From: an uncultured Methanobrevibacter sp.
Lineage (GTDB): Archaea; Methanobacteriota; Methanobacteria; Methanobacteriales; Methanobacteriaceae
Direction of reading: 5' to 3'
DNA: 49,928 bases
NCBI RefSeq assembly: GCF_937881195.1
Contig: NZ_CALGFC010000016.1
Location: forward strand, 1-49,928
Shown: in pieces, positions 1 through 7,687 of the stretch
How positions within the stretch are numbered: position 1 is the stretch's first letter
Layout: each line of letters opens with the position of its first letter
Program-made: the position numbers and the translations under genes
Notes under the pieces: model-generated
What the model was told of the DNA's origin: nothing
The model's database searches: none
Seen by the model: only the letters and a program-made list of their open reading frames with translations

Positions 1-69
1 TATAAATTTAAAGGAAAAATAAAAGAAAAAAAAGAAAAAATTATGAGTCACCCTCTATATATATATTAA
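1..69 (+). CDS. possible 3' end of an upstream gene (partial)
   Basis: Frame 1 is open from the window edge to a TAA at 67-69 and would encode a Lys-rich tail of 22 residues ending HPLYIY. The other two plus frames stop within the first 21 bases. This may be the C-terminus of a gene that starts outside the window, or chance; there is too little to name a family. Confidence 0.2.
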   Translation, partial: YKFKGKIKEKKEKIMSHPLYIY

Positions 70-357
70 AAAATTTTGTTATTAGTATTATATTTAATTA
101 ATTATATTTGGTATATATCATAATAATGAAACTTTATAATCCTAAAACTAATTTTTATAATTTTAACATGAAAATTTGTAAAATATCTCTTTTTTAATTA
201 ATTAATAATTTTATTTATTTTTTGAAATGTAATAAAATTTTAAATAAAATATTTATCATTATTAAATTTGGACATATGTTATTAAAATGAAATAATTTTC
301 ACTAAATTAAAGTTATTTCAAAAAATTTATTTTATAGGAAATATATAATTATTAATA

Positions 358-1128
358 ATGAAATTTGAGGAATGGAATATTTGGTATGAAAAAATATTAG
401 TTGATTTTGGATTCTCAAGAGAAGAAGATGAAAAAACTGCTGCTATTTTAAACAAATTATTATCTGTTAAGGATTCAATTAAGATTGAAGATTTATTAGA
501 TAATCTAAAACATGAAAAGATTACTATACATAATTTTCATAAGAATAAATCTAATATAAAAAAATTCATTGTTTTTGGTGCAGGTCCTTCATTAAAAAAG
601 GATATTATGAAAATTAAAAATTTTTGCAATTTAGAAGATTCTAATGAGTATATATTAATCTCAGCCGATGGGGCAACAACTGCTCTTTTAGAAGAGAAAA
701 TTGTTCCAGATATAATTGTAACAGACTTAGATGGAAAGATTGAGGATTTGATTTTAGCAAATGATTTAGGGTCAGTTTTTGTTGTTCATGCACATGGTAA
801 CAATTTTGAAAAAATATTAAAATACACAAATAGTTTTAATAAAATACTAGGAACTACTCAATCTGAACCATTTTCAAATCTTTATAATTTTGGAGGTTTC
901 ACTGATGGGGATAGGGCAGTATTTTTAGCTATTGCTTTAAATGCAGAAAAAATTATTCTTGCAGGAATGGATTTTGGAAAAATAGTAACTAAATATTCTA
1001 GACCAGAAATTGAGACTGAAACCGCTGATGCTGATGAAATTAAACAGAAAAAATTACAATACGCTGAAAAGTTAGTTAACTGGGCTAAAGAAAATAATGA
1101 CATTGAAATCATTAATTTAAGTAAATAA
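358..1128 (+). CDS. mptE: 6-hydroxymethyl-7,8-dihydropterin pyrophosphokinase, MptE type
   Basis: MptE transfers pyrophosphate from ATP to 6-hydroxymethyl-7,8-dihydropterin in tetrahydromethanopterin synthesis, a cytosolic step that supplies the C1 carrier of methanogenesis. The 256-residue protein shows the DUF115/MptE core: a GAGPSL nucleotide loop near residues 74-79, then SADGATTALLE and PDIIVTDLDG, an HAHGNN stretch, and GGFTDGDRAV with AGMDFGK towards the C-terminus. The length is normal for the family. No Shine-Dalgarno sequence lies at usual distance; a weak AT-rich TATA-like stretch at 326-338 is about 26 bases upstream of the ATG, so a leaderless message is possible. It stands alone, with orc1/cdc6 332 bases downstream. 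The family is firm; the exact start is less so. Confidence 0.88.
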   Translation: MKFEEWNIWYEKILVDFGFSREEDEKTAAILNKLLSVKDSIKIEDLLDNLKHEKITIHNFHKNKSNIKKFIVFGAGPSLKKDIMKIKNFCNLEDSNEYILISADGATTALLEEKIVPDIIVTDLDGKIEDLILANDLGSVFVVHAHGNNFEKILKYTNSFNKILGTTQSEPFSNLYNFGGFTDGDRAVFLAIALNAEKIILAGMDFGKIVTKYSRPEIETETADADEIKQKKLQYAEKLVNWAKENNDIEIINLSK

Positions 1129-1230
1129 CTACTAAACTAATAAATATAAAAAATAAATACTAAACTAATAACTTTAAAATAATATTTTACAAAATAATAT
1201 TTTTCAATAATATATTTTTAGATATTATAA

Positions 1231-1278
1231 TTTACAATTATTGTATTTTTATAATATACTTTACAATTATTATATTTT
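1231..1278. repeat. two 19-bp direct repeats upstream of orc1/cdc6
   Basis: A 19-bp word beginning TTTACAATTATT occurs at 1231-1249 and again at 1260-1278 with one difference, 29 bp apart. The rest of the 1129-1460 gap is low-complexity AT. The spacing (about three helical turns) and the position upstream of the initiator gene would suit Orc1/Cdc6 or other regulatory binding, but the word does not match an origin recognition box I know. Confidence 0.5.
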
Positions 1279-1421
1279 GGCATATCAAAATTAATATAAT
1301 TAATTTTATTTTCGGTTTTATGCTATATTTTATGACTTTTTTTAATTAGTGATTTTTTTCATATTATACAAATATTTTAGTTTATCTTTGATACATATTT
1401 TTGAGATATTTTAAAATATTA

Positions 1422-1442
1422 AAATATACTTTTTTATATAAG
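1422..1442 (+). promoter_or_regulatory. TATA/BRE promoter of orc1/cdc6
   Basis: TTTATATAAG (1433-1442) follows an A-rich BRE-like stretch. Its centre is about 24 bases upstream of the ATG at 1461, which places the expected transcription start at or next to that ATG. There is no Shine-Dalgarno sequence before 1461, so a leaderless mRNA is the simplest reading. It also excludes the upstream in-frame TTG at 1401. Confidence 0.6.
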
Positions 1443-1460
1443 TTTATACAAATTATTGTT

Positions 1461-2579
1461 ATGGGAATTGAAGATATATTACTTCATGATGAAACAATAT
1501 TTCAGGATATAAATGCATTTAATCCAGATTATATGCCTGAAAACTATAATTTCAGAGATTCACAAATGGAAGCCATGGCCATGTCTATTCGTCCAGCTTT
1601 AAATAATGGACGACCAATCAATACTGTAATCCTTGGGTCTTGTGCTACAGGCAAAACTACTGCAATAAAAAAACTTTTCGAGATGGTTGAAAAAACTTCT
1701 AACAAGGTATTTTGCTGTTATATTAACTGTCAATTGCACACTACTCGTTTTAGCATATTTTCACAAATTCATAAAAAAATATTTGGTCATGCTCCTCCTG
1801 AAACAGGTATTCCTGTATCAAGAGTTTATGAAAAGATAATGCAACATCTTTCAGACGAAAAAAAAGCCTTATTGGTAGCTTTTGACGATGTTGATTATTT
1901 ATTCAAAAATAATATGGTTAATAAAATTTTTTATGATATATTGAGGGCTTATGAGGAGTTTCCTGGCGTTAGAACTGGTTTATTTGCAATTCTATCTGAA
2001 CTTGAGTTTAGGTTCGTATTAGATAAAAATGTTAACACTGTTTTTATACCTCAAGAAGTATCTTTCTCTCCATATACTCGAACTGAGATATTAAATATAT
2101 TGACTGATAGGGCTAAAGCAGGATTTTATCCTGGAGTGATTAACAATGACATTTTAGAGGAAATCACTGACTATTCTATTGATGGTGGTGATTTGAGAAC
2201 TGGAATAGATTTGCTAAGAATTTGTGGAAACATAGCTGAATCTAATGCATCAAGAACTATAGAATTATCTCATCTTGAAGAAGCTAAATCTAAAAGTAAT
2301 TCTTTAAAATTAGTTGAAACGCTTCGTTCATTAAGTAAATCAGAAAAATCTTTATTAAAAGTTATTGCAGCTGCTGATGATTCTATGAATTCAGGTCCAC
2401 TGTCTAAATTATTTATAGAAGACACTGGGCTTAGCTATGCAACATTTGGTAGAGCATTAGAAAAATTAGAATTTTTACGATTAATTGACACAAAATTCAC
2501 AGGAAAAGGAATAAGGGGAAATTCAAGACAAATAATTCTCAGAGTTAATAAAGAAGATGTTAAAAAATGTTTGTTGTGA
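1461..2579 (+). CDS. cdc6: Orc1/Cdc6 family replication initiator ATPase
   Basis: This is an archaeal Orc1/Cdc6 AAA+ protein, which binds origin DNA and helps load the MCM helicase. From the ATG at 1461 it has 372 residues. Walker A is GSCATGKT at residues 59-66; Walker B reads LLVAFDDVDYL, with DDVD where many relatives have DE or DD; a sensor-2-like GDLR lies in the lid, and a C-terminal winged-helix domain covers roughly the last 90 residues (SYATFGRALEKLEF). The upstream in-frame start at 1401 is rejected because it lies before the TATA box. Many archaeal origins lie beside this gene, and the noncoding 2580-3080 flank has suitable features. Family is confident; which paralogue (Cdc6-1 or Cdc6-2) cannot be told here. 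Confidence 0.9.
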   Translation: MGIEDILLHDETIFQDINAFNPDYMPENYNFRDSQMEAMAMSIRPALNNGRPINTVILGSCATGKTTAIKKLFEMVEKTSNKVFCCYINCQLHTTRFSIFSQIHKKIFGHAPPETGIPVSRVYEKIMQHLSDEKKALLVAFDDVDYLFKNNMVNKIFYDILRAYEEFPGVRTGLFAILSELEFRFVLDKNVNTVFIPQEVSFSPYTRTEILNILTDRAKAGFYPGVINNDILEEITDYSIDGGDLRTGIDLLRICGNIAESNASRTIELSHLEEAKSKSNSLKLVETLRSLSKSEKSLLKVIAAADDSMNSGPLSKLFIEDTGLSYATFGRALEKLEFLRLIDTKFTGKGIRGNSRQIILRVNKEDVKKCLL

Positions 2580-2706
2580 TTATTATATAAATAGATATTT
2601 TTTAGATAAATATTTTTTTTACCTATTATTCTTCTTACTTTTTATTTTATATTATTCATTATTTTTAATTATTATTTAAATATATATTTCCTATATATAG
2701 TTCTAT

Positions 2707-2730
2707 ATTATTATTATTATTATTATTATT
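2707..2730. repeat. (ATT)8 microsatellite
   Basis: Eight uninterrupted ATT triplets downstream of orc1/cdc6. It may contribute to easy unwinding of the flank, or may be simple slippage. Confidence 0.9.
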
Positions 2731-2797
2731 TAAAATAGTATTTTAAGATAGAATTATTATTATTTAAAATAATATTATTTATAAGATGATATTTTTA

Positions 2798-2829
2798 ATC
2801 CATATAATTTAATATTAAACTATATGGAT
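2798..2829. repeat. 32-bp palindrome with one mismatch
   Basis: The left half is ATCCATATAATTTAAT and the right half is its reverse complement except at one position. The inner 12 bases (TTTAATATTAAA) and the outer 9-bp arms are each perfect. A palindrome with no loop suits a dimeric DNA-binding protein better than an RNA hairpin. Confidence 0.75.
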
Positions 2830-3080
2830 AGCATAATGATAATTTTATTTACTATATGCTTATTATCTATGTGTTCTTATTATAGCTAATTTAATGCAAA
2901 CTTGTTCAATGCAAATTTTATCTTAAATATAATGTTTGACATTTAAAATAAAAATTCTTGCATGGTTTACTCATTAGCTACATTAGGGTTTGGTAGTATA
3001 ATTTTTTTTAAGTTATATATTGGATTTATATAATATTAAAATTATAATATCAATATAGGGTTAATACGGATATTAATACT

Positions 3081-3269
3081 TTAAATTCCAAAAATAACAC
3101 TAGGATTAGGGGTTGTAGCTATAGATAATATACTGAAAAGCAATACTACAAAAACAAAGAGTATTACCATGCAAGATTGAAAGCTAATGTTTTTAAAGAA
3201 TAAAAAATCACTTATATTTGTTTTTTTCCTTAAATCATTTCTTAAATATTGGTTTGTATTTTTTGACAT
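3081..3269 (-). CDS. possible small single-span membrane protein
   Basis: I do not recognise the family. The ATG at 3269 gives 62 residues: a polar, basic N-terminus (NDLRKK), one hydrophobic segment around residues 33-50, and a short tail ending TPNPSVIFGI. GAGTGAT precedes that ATG at ribosome-binding distance; an in-frame TTG lies 12 bases further upstream but overlaps this signal. A plus-strand reading (3187-3402) overlaps it, but its product is low-complexity Phe/Lys/Ile-rich and less convincing. The N-in/C-out layout resembles many short membrane proteins without pointing to one. It could also be chance. Confidence 0.4.
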   Translation of the reverse strand: MSKNTNQYLRNDLRKKTNISDFLFFKNISFQSCMVILFVFVVLLFSILSIATTPNPSVIFGI

Positions 3270-3468
3270 ATTATCACTCAAATTTGTTTACAATTATAAT
3301 GAGTTGAAAAATACATATAAAAAGAATCCGAGAGAGCTTATGATAAGTAATATTAGTTTTTTTAAAAAGCTAAAAATATTTATTTATATTATAAACTGTT
3401 AAATAATTTTAATAGTAATTTAATAGTAATTTTAATATAATAAAATTAGAAATTTTTATTTTTCCAAG

Positions 3469-3942
3469 ATGTATATGAATAACAAAAACCACCTTAAAAA
3501 AAATACTCAAAAAAGATTTGAATTTTTTGATGTGACTGCAGATATTGGATTTTGGGCTTATGGCAAAACTTTAAATGAAGTTTTTGAAAATGCTGCTTTA
3601 GCAATGTTTGATGTTATCACTGATGTTAAAAAAGTGGACAAAAATGATTCAAAAGCTATATATGTTGAATCTGAAGATTTAATGTCTTTATTGTATGATT
3701 TTTTAGAAGAATTATTGATTATTCATGAAGTGGATTTAATGTTATTCTCCAACTTTGATGTGAATATAATTAAGGAAAAATATAATTGCAGTGAAATTTT
3801 TAAGTTAAATGCAGTTATAAATGGTGAAAATATCAATTGGAATAAACATGATCGAAGAAGTGAAGTTAAAGCAATCACTTTTCATATGATGGAAATCCTT
3901 TGTGATGATATCTGTAAGGCTAGAGTAATTTTAGATCTCTAA
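3469..3942 (+). CDS. archease
   Basis: Archease activates the RNA ligase RtcB by promoting its guanylylation and turnover. The 157-residue protein has the family hallmarks: a FEFFDVTADIGFWAYG N-terminal motif, FENAALAMFDVITD, a LLYDFLEELL helix, VKAITFHMM, and an acidic C-terminus (VILDL) expected to join the metal site. The usual DHTAD motif reads DVTAD, so the His is replaced by Val. About 15 residues precede the conserved core, slightly more than usual; the second Met (3475) is an alternative start. No clear Shine-Dalgarno sequence is present, and an AT-rich TATA-like stretch 30-35 bases upstream suggests a very short leader. RtcB follows on the same strand, separated by about 500 bases. 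Confidence 0.9.
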   Translation: MYMNNKNHLKKNTQKRFEFFDVTADIGFWAYGKTLNEVFENAALAMFDVITDVKKVDKNDSKAIYVESEDLMSLLYDFLEELLIIHEVDLMLFSNFDVNIIKEKYNCSEIFKLNAVINGENINWNKHDRRSEVKAITFHMMEILCDDICKARVILDL

Positions 3943-4443
3943 ACTAACATAATTACATTTTAACTACTTTAAATTTGCCTCTTTATTTAAATCCACATTC
4001 TTTTCTTTATTTTACTTTTATTCGATTTATTATCTCATTTTTATAAAAGTATTTGGGAACTTATTTTTAAATTTTAGAATCTTTAAAATAGAATTATGTA
4101 AAATATAAAATTTATTAATTATAAAAGTTATTTATTATAAAATTTAGTAAGTTTTAATATATTGTAATATTAAAATATAATTTATAATAAACTATTGAAA
4201 TTTAATATTGTGGTAGTATTTTGTATAATAAATGAAAAAGTTATCATACCTATTTATCAATTCTATTTAGGTATAAAAATTTTTAGTATGTTTAAAATTT
4301 TTGATATAATGTTAAGTTTAAAAATGTATATTAAATCTGTATGAAATTCATTATTAATTTGAATTTAATTTAAATTTTTTATTAGTTGTTATTTTGATTC
4401 ATTTTTATTAATTTTTTATCCAATTAATTATTAGATGATTTTT
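3943..4443. other. noncoding spacer before rtcB with one inverted repeat
   Basis: No gene is seen. ATACCTA (4246-4252) and TAGGTAT (4268-4274) form a perfect 7-bp inverted repeat around a 15-base loop, about 170 bases upstream of rtcB. It may be an operator or an RNA hairpin. The remainder is low-complexity AT. Confidence 0.4.
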
Positions 4444-5892
4444 ATGAGTATAAAAGAGAATATTACTGAAATTAGGAAAGATGTTTGGGAACTTTCTAGT
4501 AGCTACAAAAAAGAGATGAAAGTACCTGGACGTTTTTATTTAGAAGAAGAAGCACTTAAACACCTTGAAGATGGAGCTATTGAGCAAATTGCTAATGTAG
4601 CATGTCTTCCTGGTGTTCAAAAGTTTTCAATTGGCCTTCCAGATATTCATTTTGGTTATGGGTTTCCAATTGGTGGAGTAGGAGCTTTCAGTGCTCGTAC
4701 TGGAGTAGTTAGTCCTGGAGGTGTTGGTTTTGATATTAATTGTGGGGTTCGGATGATTAGAACAAACTTCACTGAAGATGATATTAAACCAAAAATGAAA
4801 GAAATTGTTGATAAACTTTTTGTTAATGTTCCTTCTGGAGTTGGGAGTAAAGGTAAAATAAGGTTAAAAGATAATGAAATCGATGATGTTCTCAATTTTG
4901 GGGCAGAATGGGCTGTTGAAAATGAATATGGTTGGGAAGAGGATCTTAATTTCCTTGAAGAAAATGGTAGGATGTTAGATGCAGACTCATCTAAAGTTTC
5001 TGATAAAGCTAAAAAAAGAGGAATTCCTCAACTAGGGTCTCTTGGTTCTGGAAATCATTTTCTTGAAGTTCAAAAAATTGATGAGATATTTAATGAAGAA
5101 GTAGCTAAAGTTTTTAATCTTGAACCTGATACTATAACTATAATGGTCCATAGTGGATCTCGTGGTTGCGGTCATCAAGTTTGTTCAGATTATCTTAGAA
5201 CAATGGATAAAGCTTATAAAAAACATAACCTTAATATTCCAGATAGACAATTAGCATGTGCTCCTGTTGAATCTAAAGAAGCTCAAGACTATTTCCGGGC
5301 AATGGCAGCGGCTGCTAATTATGCATGGGCAAATCGTCAAATGATGGTTCATTGGGTTAGAGAAACATTTGAAGGAATATTTAATCAATCAGCTGAAGAT
5401 ATGGGAATGTCTGTTATTTATGATGTTGCACATAACATTGCTAAAAAAGAAGTTCATAATATAAAAAATAGGAATGAAGAGGTTATTGTACATAGAAAAG
5501 GTGCTACTCGTGCATTTGGTCCTGGTAGGGTTGAAATTCCAATTGAATATAGAAATGTGGGTCAACCAGTTTTAATTCCTGGAACTATGGGGACTGCTTC
5601 TTATATTCTCCATGGAACTGATATTGCTATGGAAGAAACTTTTGGTTCTACCGCTCATGGTGCTGGAAGAAAATTAAGCCGTACTGGTGCTAAAAAGAAA
5701 TTTACTAGTGATGAGGTAAAAAATAATCTAGAAAGTAAAGGAATTTATGTAAGAGCTAATTCCCAACCTGTTTTAGCTGAAGAAGCTCCTGAAGCTTATA
5801 AAGATGTTGATCAAGTTGTTCGAACATCTGACAGTAGTGGAATAGCTAAACTTGTAGCTAAAGTAGTACCTTTAGCAGTTACAAAAGGATAA
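4444..5892 (+). CDS. rtcB: tRNA-splicing ligase RtcB (3'-phosphate/5'-OH RNA ligase)
   Basis: RtcB joins tRNA exons after intron removal and repairs RNAs with 2',3'-cyclic phosphate and 5'-OH ends, using GTP and Mn2+. From the ATG at 4444 it has 482 residues. Visible motifs are DIHFGYGFPIGGV, FDINCG (Asp97 and Cys100, metal ligands), GSGNHFLEVQ, HSGSRGCGH, DVAHNIAK (His330) and STAHGAGRKLSR, whose His405 corresponds to the guanylylated His (404 in the Pyrococcus enzyme). No intein interrupts it. The ATG at 4435 is rejected because its own ATGAT lies where the ribosome-binding signal of 4444 is expected. Archease upstream supports the role; the methylthioinosine phosphorylase follows after 49 bases, probably co-transcribed. 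Confidence 0.97.
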   Translation: MSIKENITEIRKDVWELSSSYKKEMKVPGRFYLEEEALKHLEDGAIEQIANVACLPGVQKFSIGLPDIHFGYGFPIGGVGAFSARTGVVSPGGVGFDINCGVRMIRTNFTEDDIKPKMKEIVDKLFVNVPSGVGSKGKIRLKDNEIDDVLNFGAEWAVENEYGWEEDLNFLEENGRMLDADSSKVSDKAKKRGIPQLGSLGSGNHFLEVQKIDEIFNEEVAKVFNLEPDTITIMVHSGSRGCGHQVCSDYLRTMDKAYKKHNLNIPDRQLACAPVESKEAQDYFRAMAAAANYAWANRQMMVHWVRETFEGIFNQSAEDMGMSVIYDVAHNIAKKEVHNIKNRNEEVIVHRKGATRAFGPGRVEIPIEYRNVGQPVLIPGTMGTASYILHGTDIAMEETFGSTAHGAGRKLSRTGAKKKFTSDEVKNNLESKGIYVRANSQPVLAEEAPEAYKDVDQVVRTSDSSGIAKLVAKVVPLAVTKG

Positions 5893-5941
5893 TTTATATT
5901 TTTAATTTTTTATATTTATATTTTTAATTTTTGGTGTATTT

Positions 5942-6721
5942 ATGATAGGTATTATTGGTGGTAGTGGTGTTTATGACATTACAAATAAAGCAGACTCTGT
6001 GGAAAAAAAAATAGTTAAAACTCCTTATGGAGAGTCTGCTGAAATTTCTCTTTTTATGATTGGAAAAAATAATGTGGCTTTTATGCCTCGACACTCTGGA
6101 GATCATAGCACACCTCCCCATAAAATTAATTATCGTGCCAATATTTGGGGTCTTCATAGTTTAGGAGTTAAACAAATTATAGCTACAAATGCAGTTGGCT
6201 CACTTAATGAAAAAATTCATCCCGGTTCATTGGTAATAGTTGATGATTTTATAGATTTTACTTCTAAAAGAGATAAATCGTTTTATGATGATCAAGTTGT
6301 TCATGTCGATGTTACAGAGCCTTATTGTAATAGATTAAGATCTCAAATTATAGCTAATAAATCTTTAATTACTAAAGGTGACTTTGTAGAAAAAGGAGTT
6401 TATGTTTGTAATGAAGGACCAAGATTTGAAAGTCCTGCTGAGATAAAAATGCTTCAAATTTTAGGGGGAGACGTTGTGGGTATGACTGGCCTTCCTGAAG
6501 CAGTATTAGCTAAGGAAAAAGAAATTTGTTATGCTAGTATATGTTTAGTATCTAACTATGGTGCATCAATTTCTCCAAATAAATTAACAATGGATGAAGT
6601 TTTTGAAATAATGGAAGTCAAAGGTCAAGAACTTACTAATCTTATATATAAAACTGTTGAATCTTTGAACAATGATTTTGATTGCTATTGTTTATCTGCT
6701 TTAGATGGTGCAGGGGTTTGA
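5942..6721 (+). CDS. S-methyl-5'-thioinosine phosphorylase (PNP/MTAP family)
   Basis: This phosphorylase cleaves a methylthio-nucleoside with phosphate to free the purine base and 5-methylthioribose-1-phosphate. Motifs are GIIGGSGVYDI at the N-terminus, RHSGDHSTPPHKINYRANIW, NAVGSL, CNEGPRFESPAEIKM and GMTGLPEAVLA. In the base-specificity loop the sequence is SNYGAS; adenine-specific MTA phosphorylases carry Asp there (TDYD), whereas Asn favours 6-oxopurines. I therefore call it a methylthioinosine rather than methylthioadenosine enzyme, which fits the deamination-first salvage known in methanogens. A GGTG ribosome-binding element precedes the ATG. It follows rtcB closely on the same strand. 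Length (259) is normal. Confidence 0.85.
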   Translation: MIGIIGGSGVYDITNKADSVEKKIVKTPYGESAEISLFMIGKNNVAFMPRHSGDHSTPPHKINYRANIWGLHSLGVKQIIATNAVGSLNEKIHPGSLVIVDDFIDFTSKRDKSFYDDQVVHVDVTEPYCNRLRSQIIANKSLITKGDFVEKGVYVCNEGPRFESPAEIKMLQILGGDVVGMTGLPEAVLAKEKEICYASICLVSNYGASISPNKLTMDEVFEIMEVKGQELTNLIYKTVESLNNDFDCYCLSALDGAGV

Positions 6722-6804
6722 TTTTTAATCATCCATTAAAACAGATTAATAAGTTTTATAAATGATTAATAAGTTTTTATAATAAATTTTATTATATTTA
6801 TCTT

Positions 6805-6953
6805 GTTTATTGTATCAATATTTGTTTATTATCTCACTATTTGTCTATTATATCACTTTTGATCTATTATATTCCTATTGGTTTATTATGTCAATAGTGT
6901 TTTATTCTATTAATATGGTTTATTTTATTCTATTGATTTAATATTTCATTTTT
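6805..6953. repeat. degenerate tandem array, ~19-bp unit, about 8 copies
   Basis: Units such as GTTTATTGTATCAATATTT, GTTTATTATCTCACTATTT and GTCTATTATATCACTTTTG start at 6805, 6824, 6843, 6862, 6881, 6899, 6918 and 6936. Spacing is 18-19 bp and the units share G(T/A)TTATT-N-T(C)A-N. The copies are too diverged and too close for CRISPR. The array fills the spacer between the convergent phosphorylase and XRE genes. Confidence 0.75.
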
Positions 6954-7012
6954 ATCAAGAATTTTTTTATTTACAAATATGTTTTTTTATAATTGGATTA
7001 GTGTTTAATAAA

Positions 7013-7201
7013 CTATTCAATAAATATTTCTTCTATTTTAACCTCAAAGAATTTAGCTATCTTAAATGCTAATTTAAGTGAAGGATCATATTTATCTTTT
7101 TCAATAGCTAAAATGGTTTGTCTAGATACTTTAAGTTTTTTAGCTAATTCTTCTTGGGTAGTATTATGTATTGCTCGGAATTCTTTTATTCTATTTTTCA
7201 T
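7013..7201 (-). CDS. XRE-family helix-turn-helix regulator (Cro/C1 type)
   Basis: The 62-residue protein is essentially one HTH domain: TQEELAKKLKVSRQTILAIEKDK is the classic helix-turn-helix (residues ~15-37), followed by PSLKLAFKIAKFF and a short VKIEEIF tail. It lacks any sensor or dimerisation domain. AGAG precedes the ATG. It lies 69 bases downstream of the DUF2178 membrane gene on the same strand; such HTH-DUF2178 pairs are common in archaea and Firmicutes, so a regulator controlling, or signalling through, its membrane partner is a reasonable inference. Target and signal are unknown. Confidence 0.88.
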   Translation of the reverse strand: MKNRIKEFRAIHNTTQEELAKKLKVSRQTILAIEKDKYDPSLKLAFKIAKFFEVKIEEIFIE

Positions 7202-7270
7202 TTTTATTCTCTTTATATGTCTATTTTTTCATTTAAAACATTTATTCTATATTTAATAAACTTTTTTTTA

Positions 7271-7687
7271 TTAATTACTATATCTTCTTTTAAAATAAGT
7301 TCTACTTATTAAATAGATAATTATTCCTATAAATGCTGTAAAAGAGAATGCATAGGCTATGATAATATATTCAGGATATACATTTCTGAGGGTAAATATG
7401 GCTATTGCAACATAAATAACTATTGCCATCACTGATCCAAATGCTGGAAGTGATGCTTTCTCATCTATATATCTTGTTCTTTCATCTTCAATTATTTCCT
7501 CATTTCTACTTTTAAAAAATTCATCTAATTCTTTATAATATTTTATTGTAGGTATTAATACAATTATAAATAGTATCATAGAAACTATAAAAAGATTAAA
7601 ATTTGCAAATATAATTCCTAAAACCCATGTAAATGTCACTAAAGTTGATAATATAATAGTTATAATTACTTTTATCTTTGATTCCAT
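7271..7687 (-). CDS. DUF2178 family membrane protein
   Basis: The 138-residue protein has four predicted membrane segments in two pairs (about residues 8-27, 31-48, 85-103 and 109-128). They are separated by a charged cytosolic loop with the DUF2178 signature DERTRYIDEKAS (residues ~68-79). AAGGTGA before the ATG at 7687 is a strong ribosome-binding site. It is the first gene of a two-gene unit with the XRE regulator. No enzymatic motif is seen; the family has no settled function. An association with small HTH regulators suggests a membrane sensor or a regulated membrane component. Confidence 0.82.
   Translation of the reverse strand: MESKIKVIITIILSTLVTFTWVLGIIFANFNLFIVSMILFIIVLIPTIKYYKELDEFFKSRNEEIIEDERTRYIDEKASLPAFGSVMAIVIYVAIAIFTLRNVYPEYIIIAYAFSFTAFIGIIIYLISRTYFKRRYSN

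Larger units (their letters stand above)
2580..3080. other. noncoding flank of orc1/cdc6; candidate origin region
   Basis: No gene is convincing here. The stretch holds eight ATT triplets, two near-identical 21-bp words (about 2722-2742 and 2754-2774), a 32-bp near-perfect palindrome, and AATGCAAA twice (2893-2900 and 2908-2915). Such clustering of AT-rich unwinding-prone DNA and repeats next to the initiator gene is what an archaeal origin often looks like. No canonical origin recognition box with a G-rich end is visible, so this remains an inference. Confidence 0.35.

Noticed and set aside
1401..1460. Longer N-terminus for Orc1/Cdc6 from the TTG at 1401
   Set aside because: The TATA box lies within this stretch, so the mRNA cannot include it; residues are hydrophobic and unlike the family.
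3187..3402. Plus-strand 71-codon frame overlapping the small minus-strand membrane protein
   Set aside because: Product is low-complexity Phe/Lys/Ile-rich with no domain, poor ribosome-binding context, and runs into plain spacer; the minus-strand reading is more protein-like.
4444..5892. Intein in RtcB
   Set aside because: Family inteins occur here in some archaea, but the catalytic motifs are continuous and the length is normal.
6805..6953. CRISPR array
   Set aside because: Units are 18-19 bp, diverged and contiguous with no spacers; no cas gene is present in the window.
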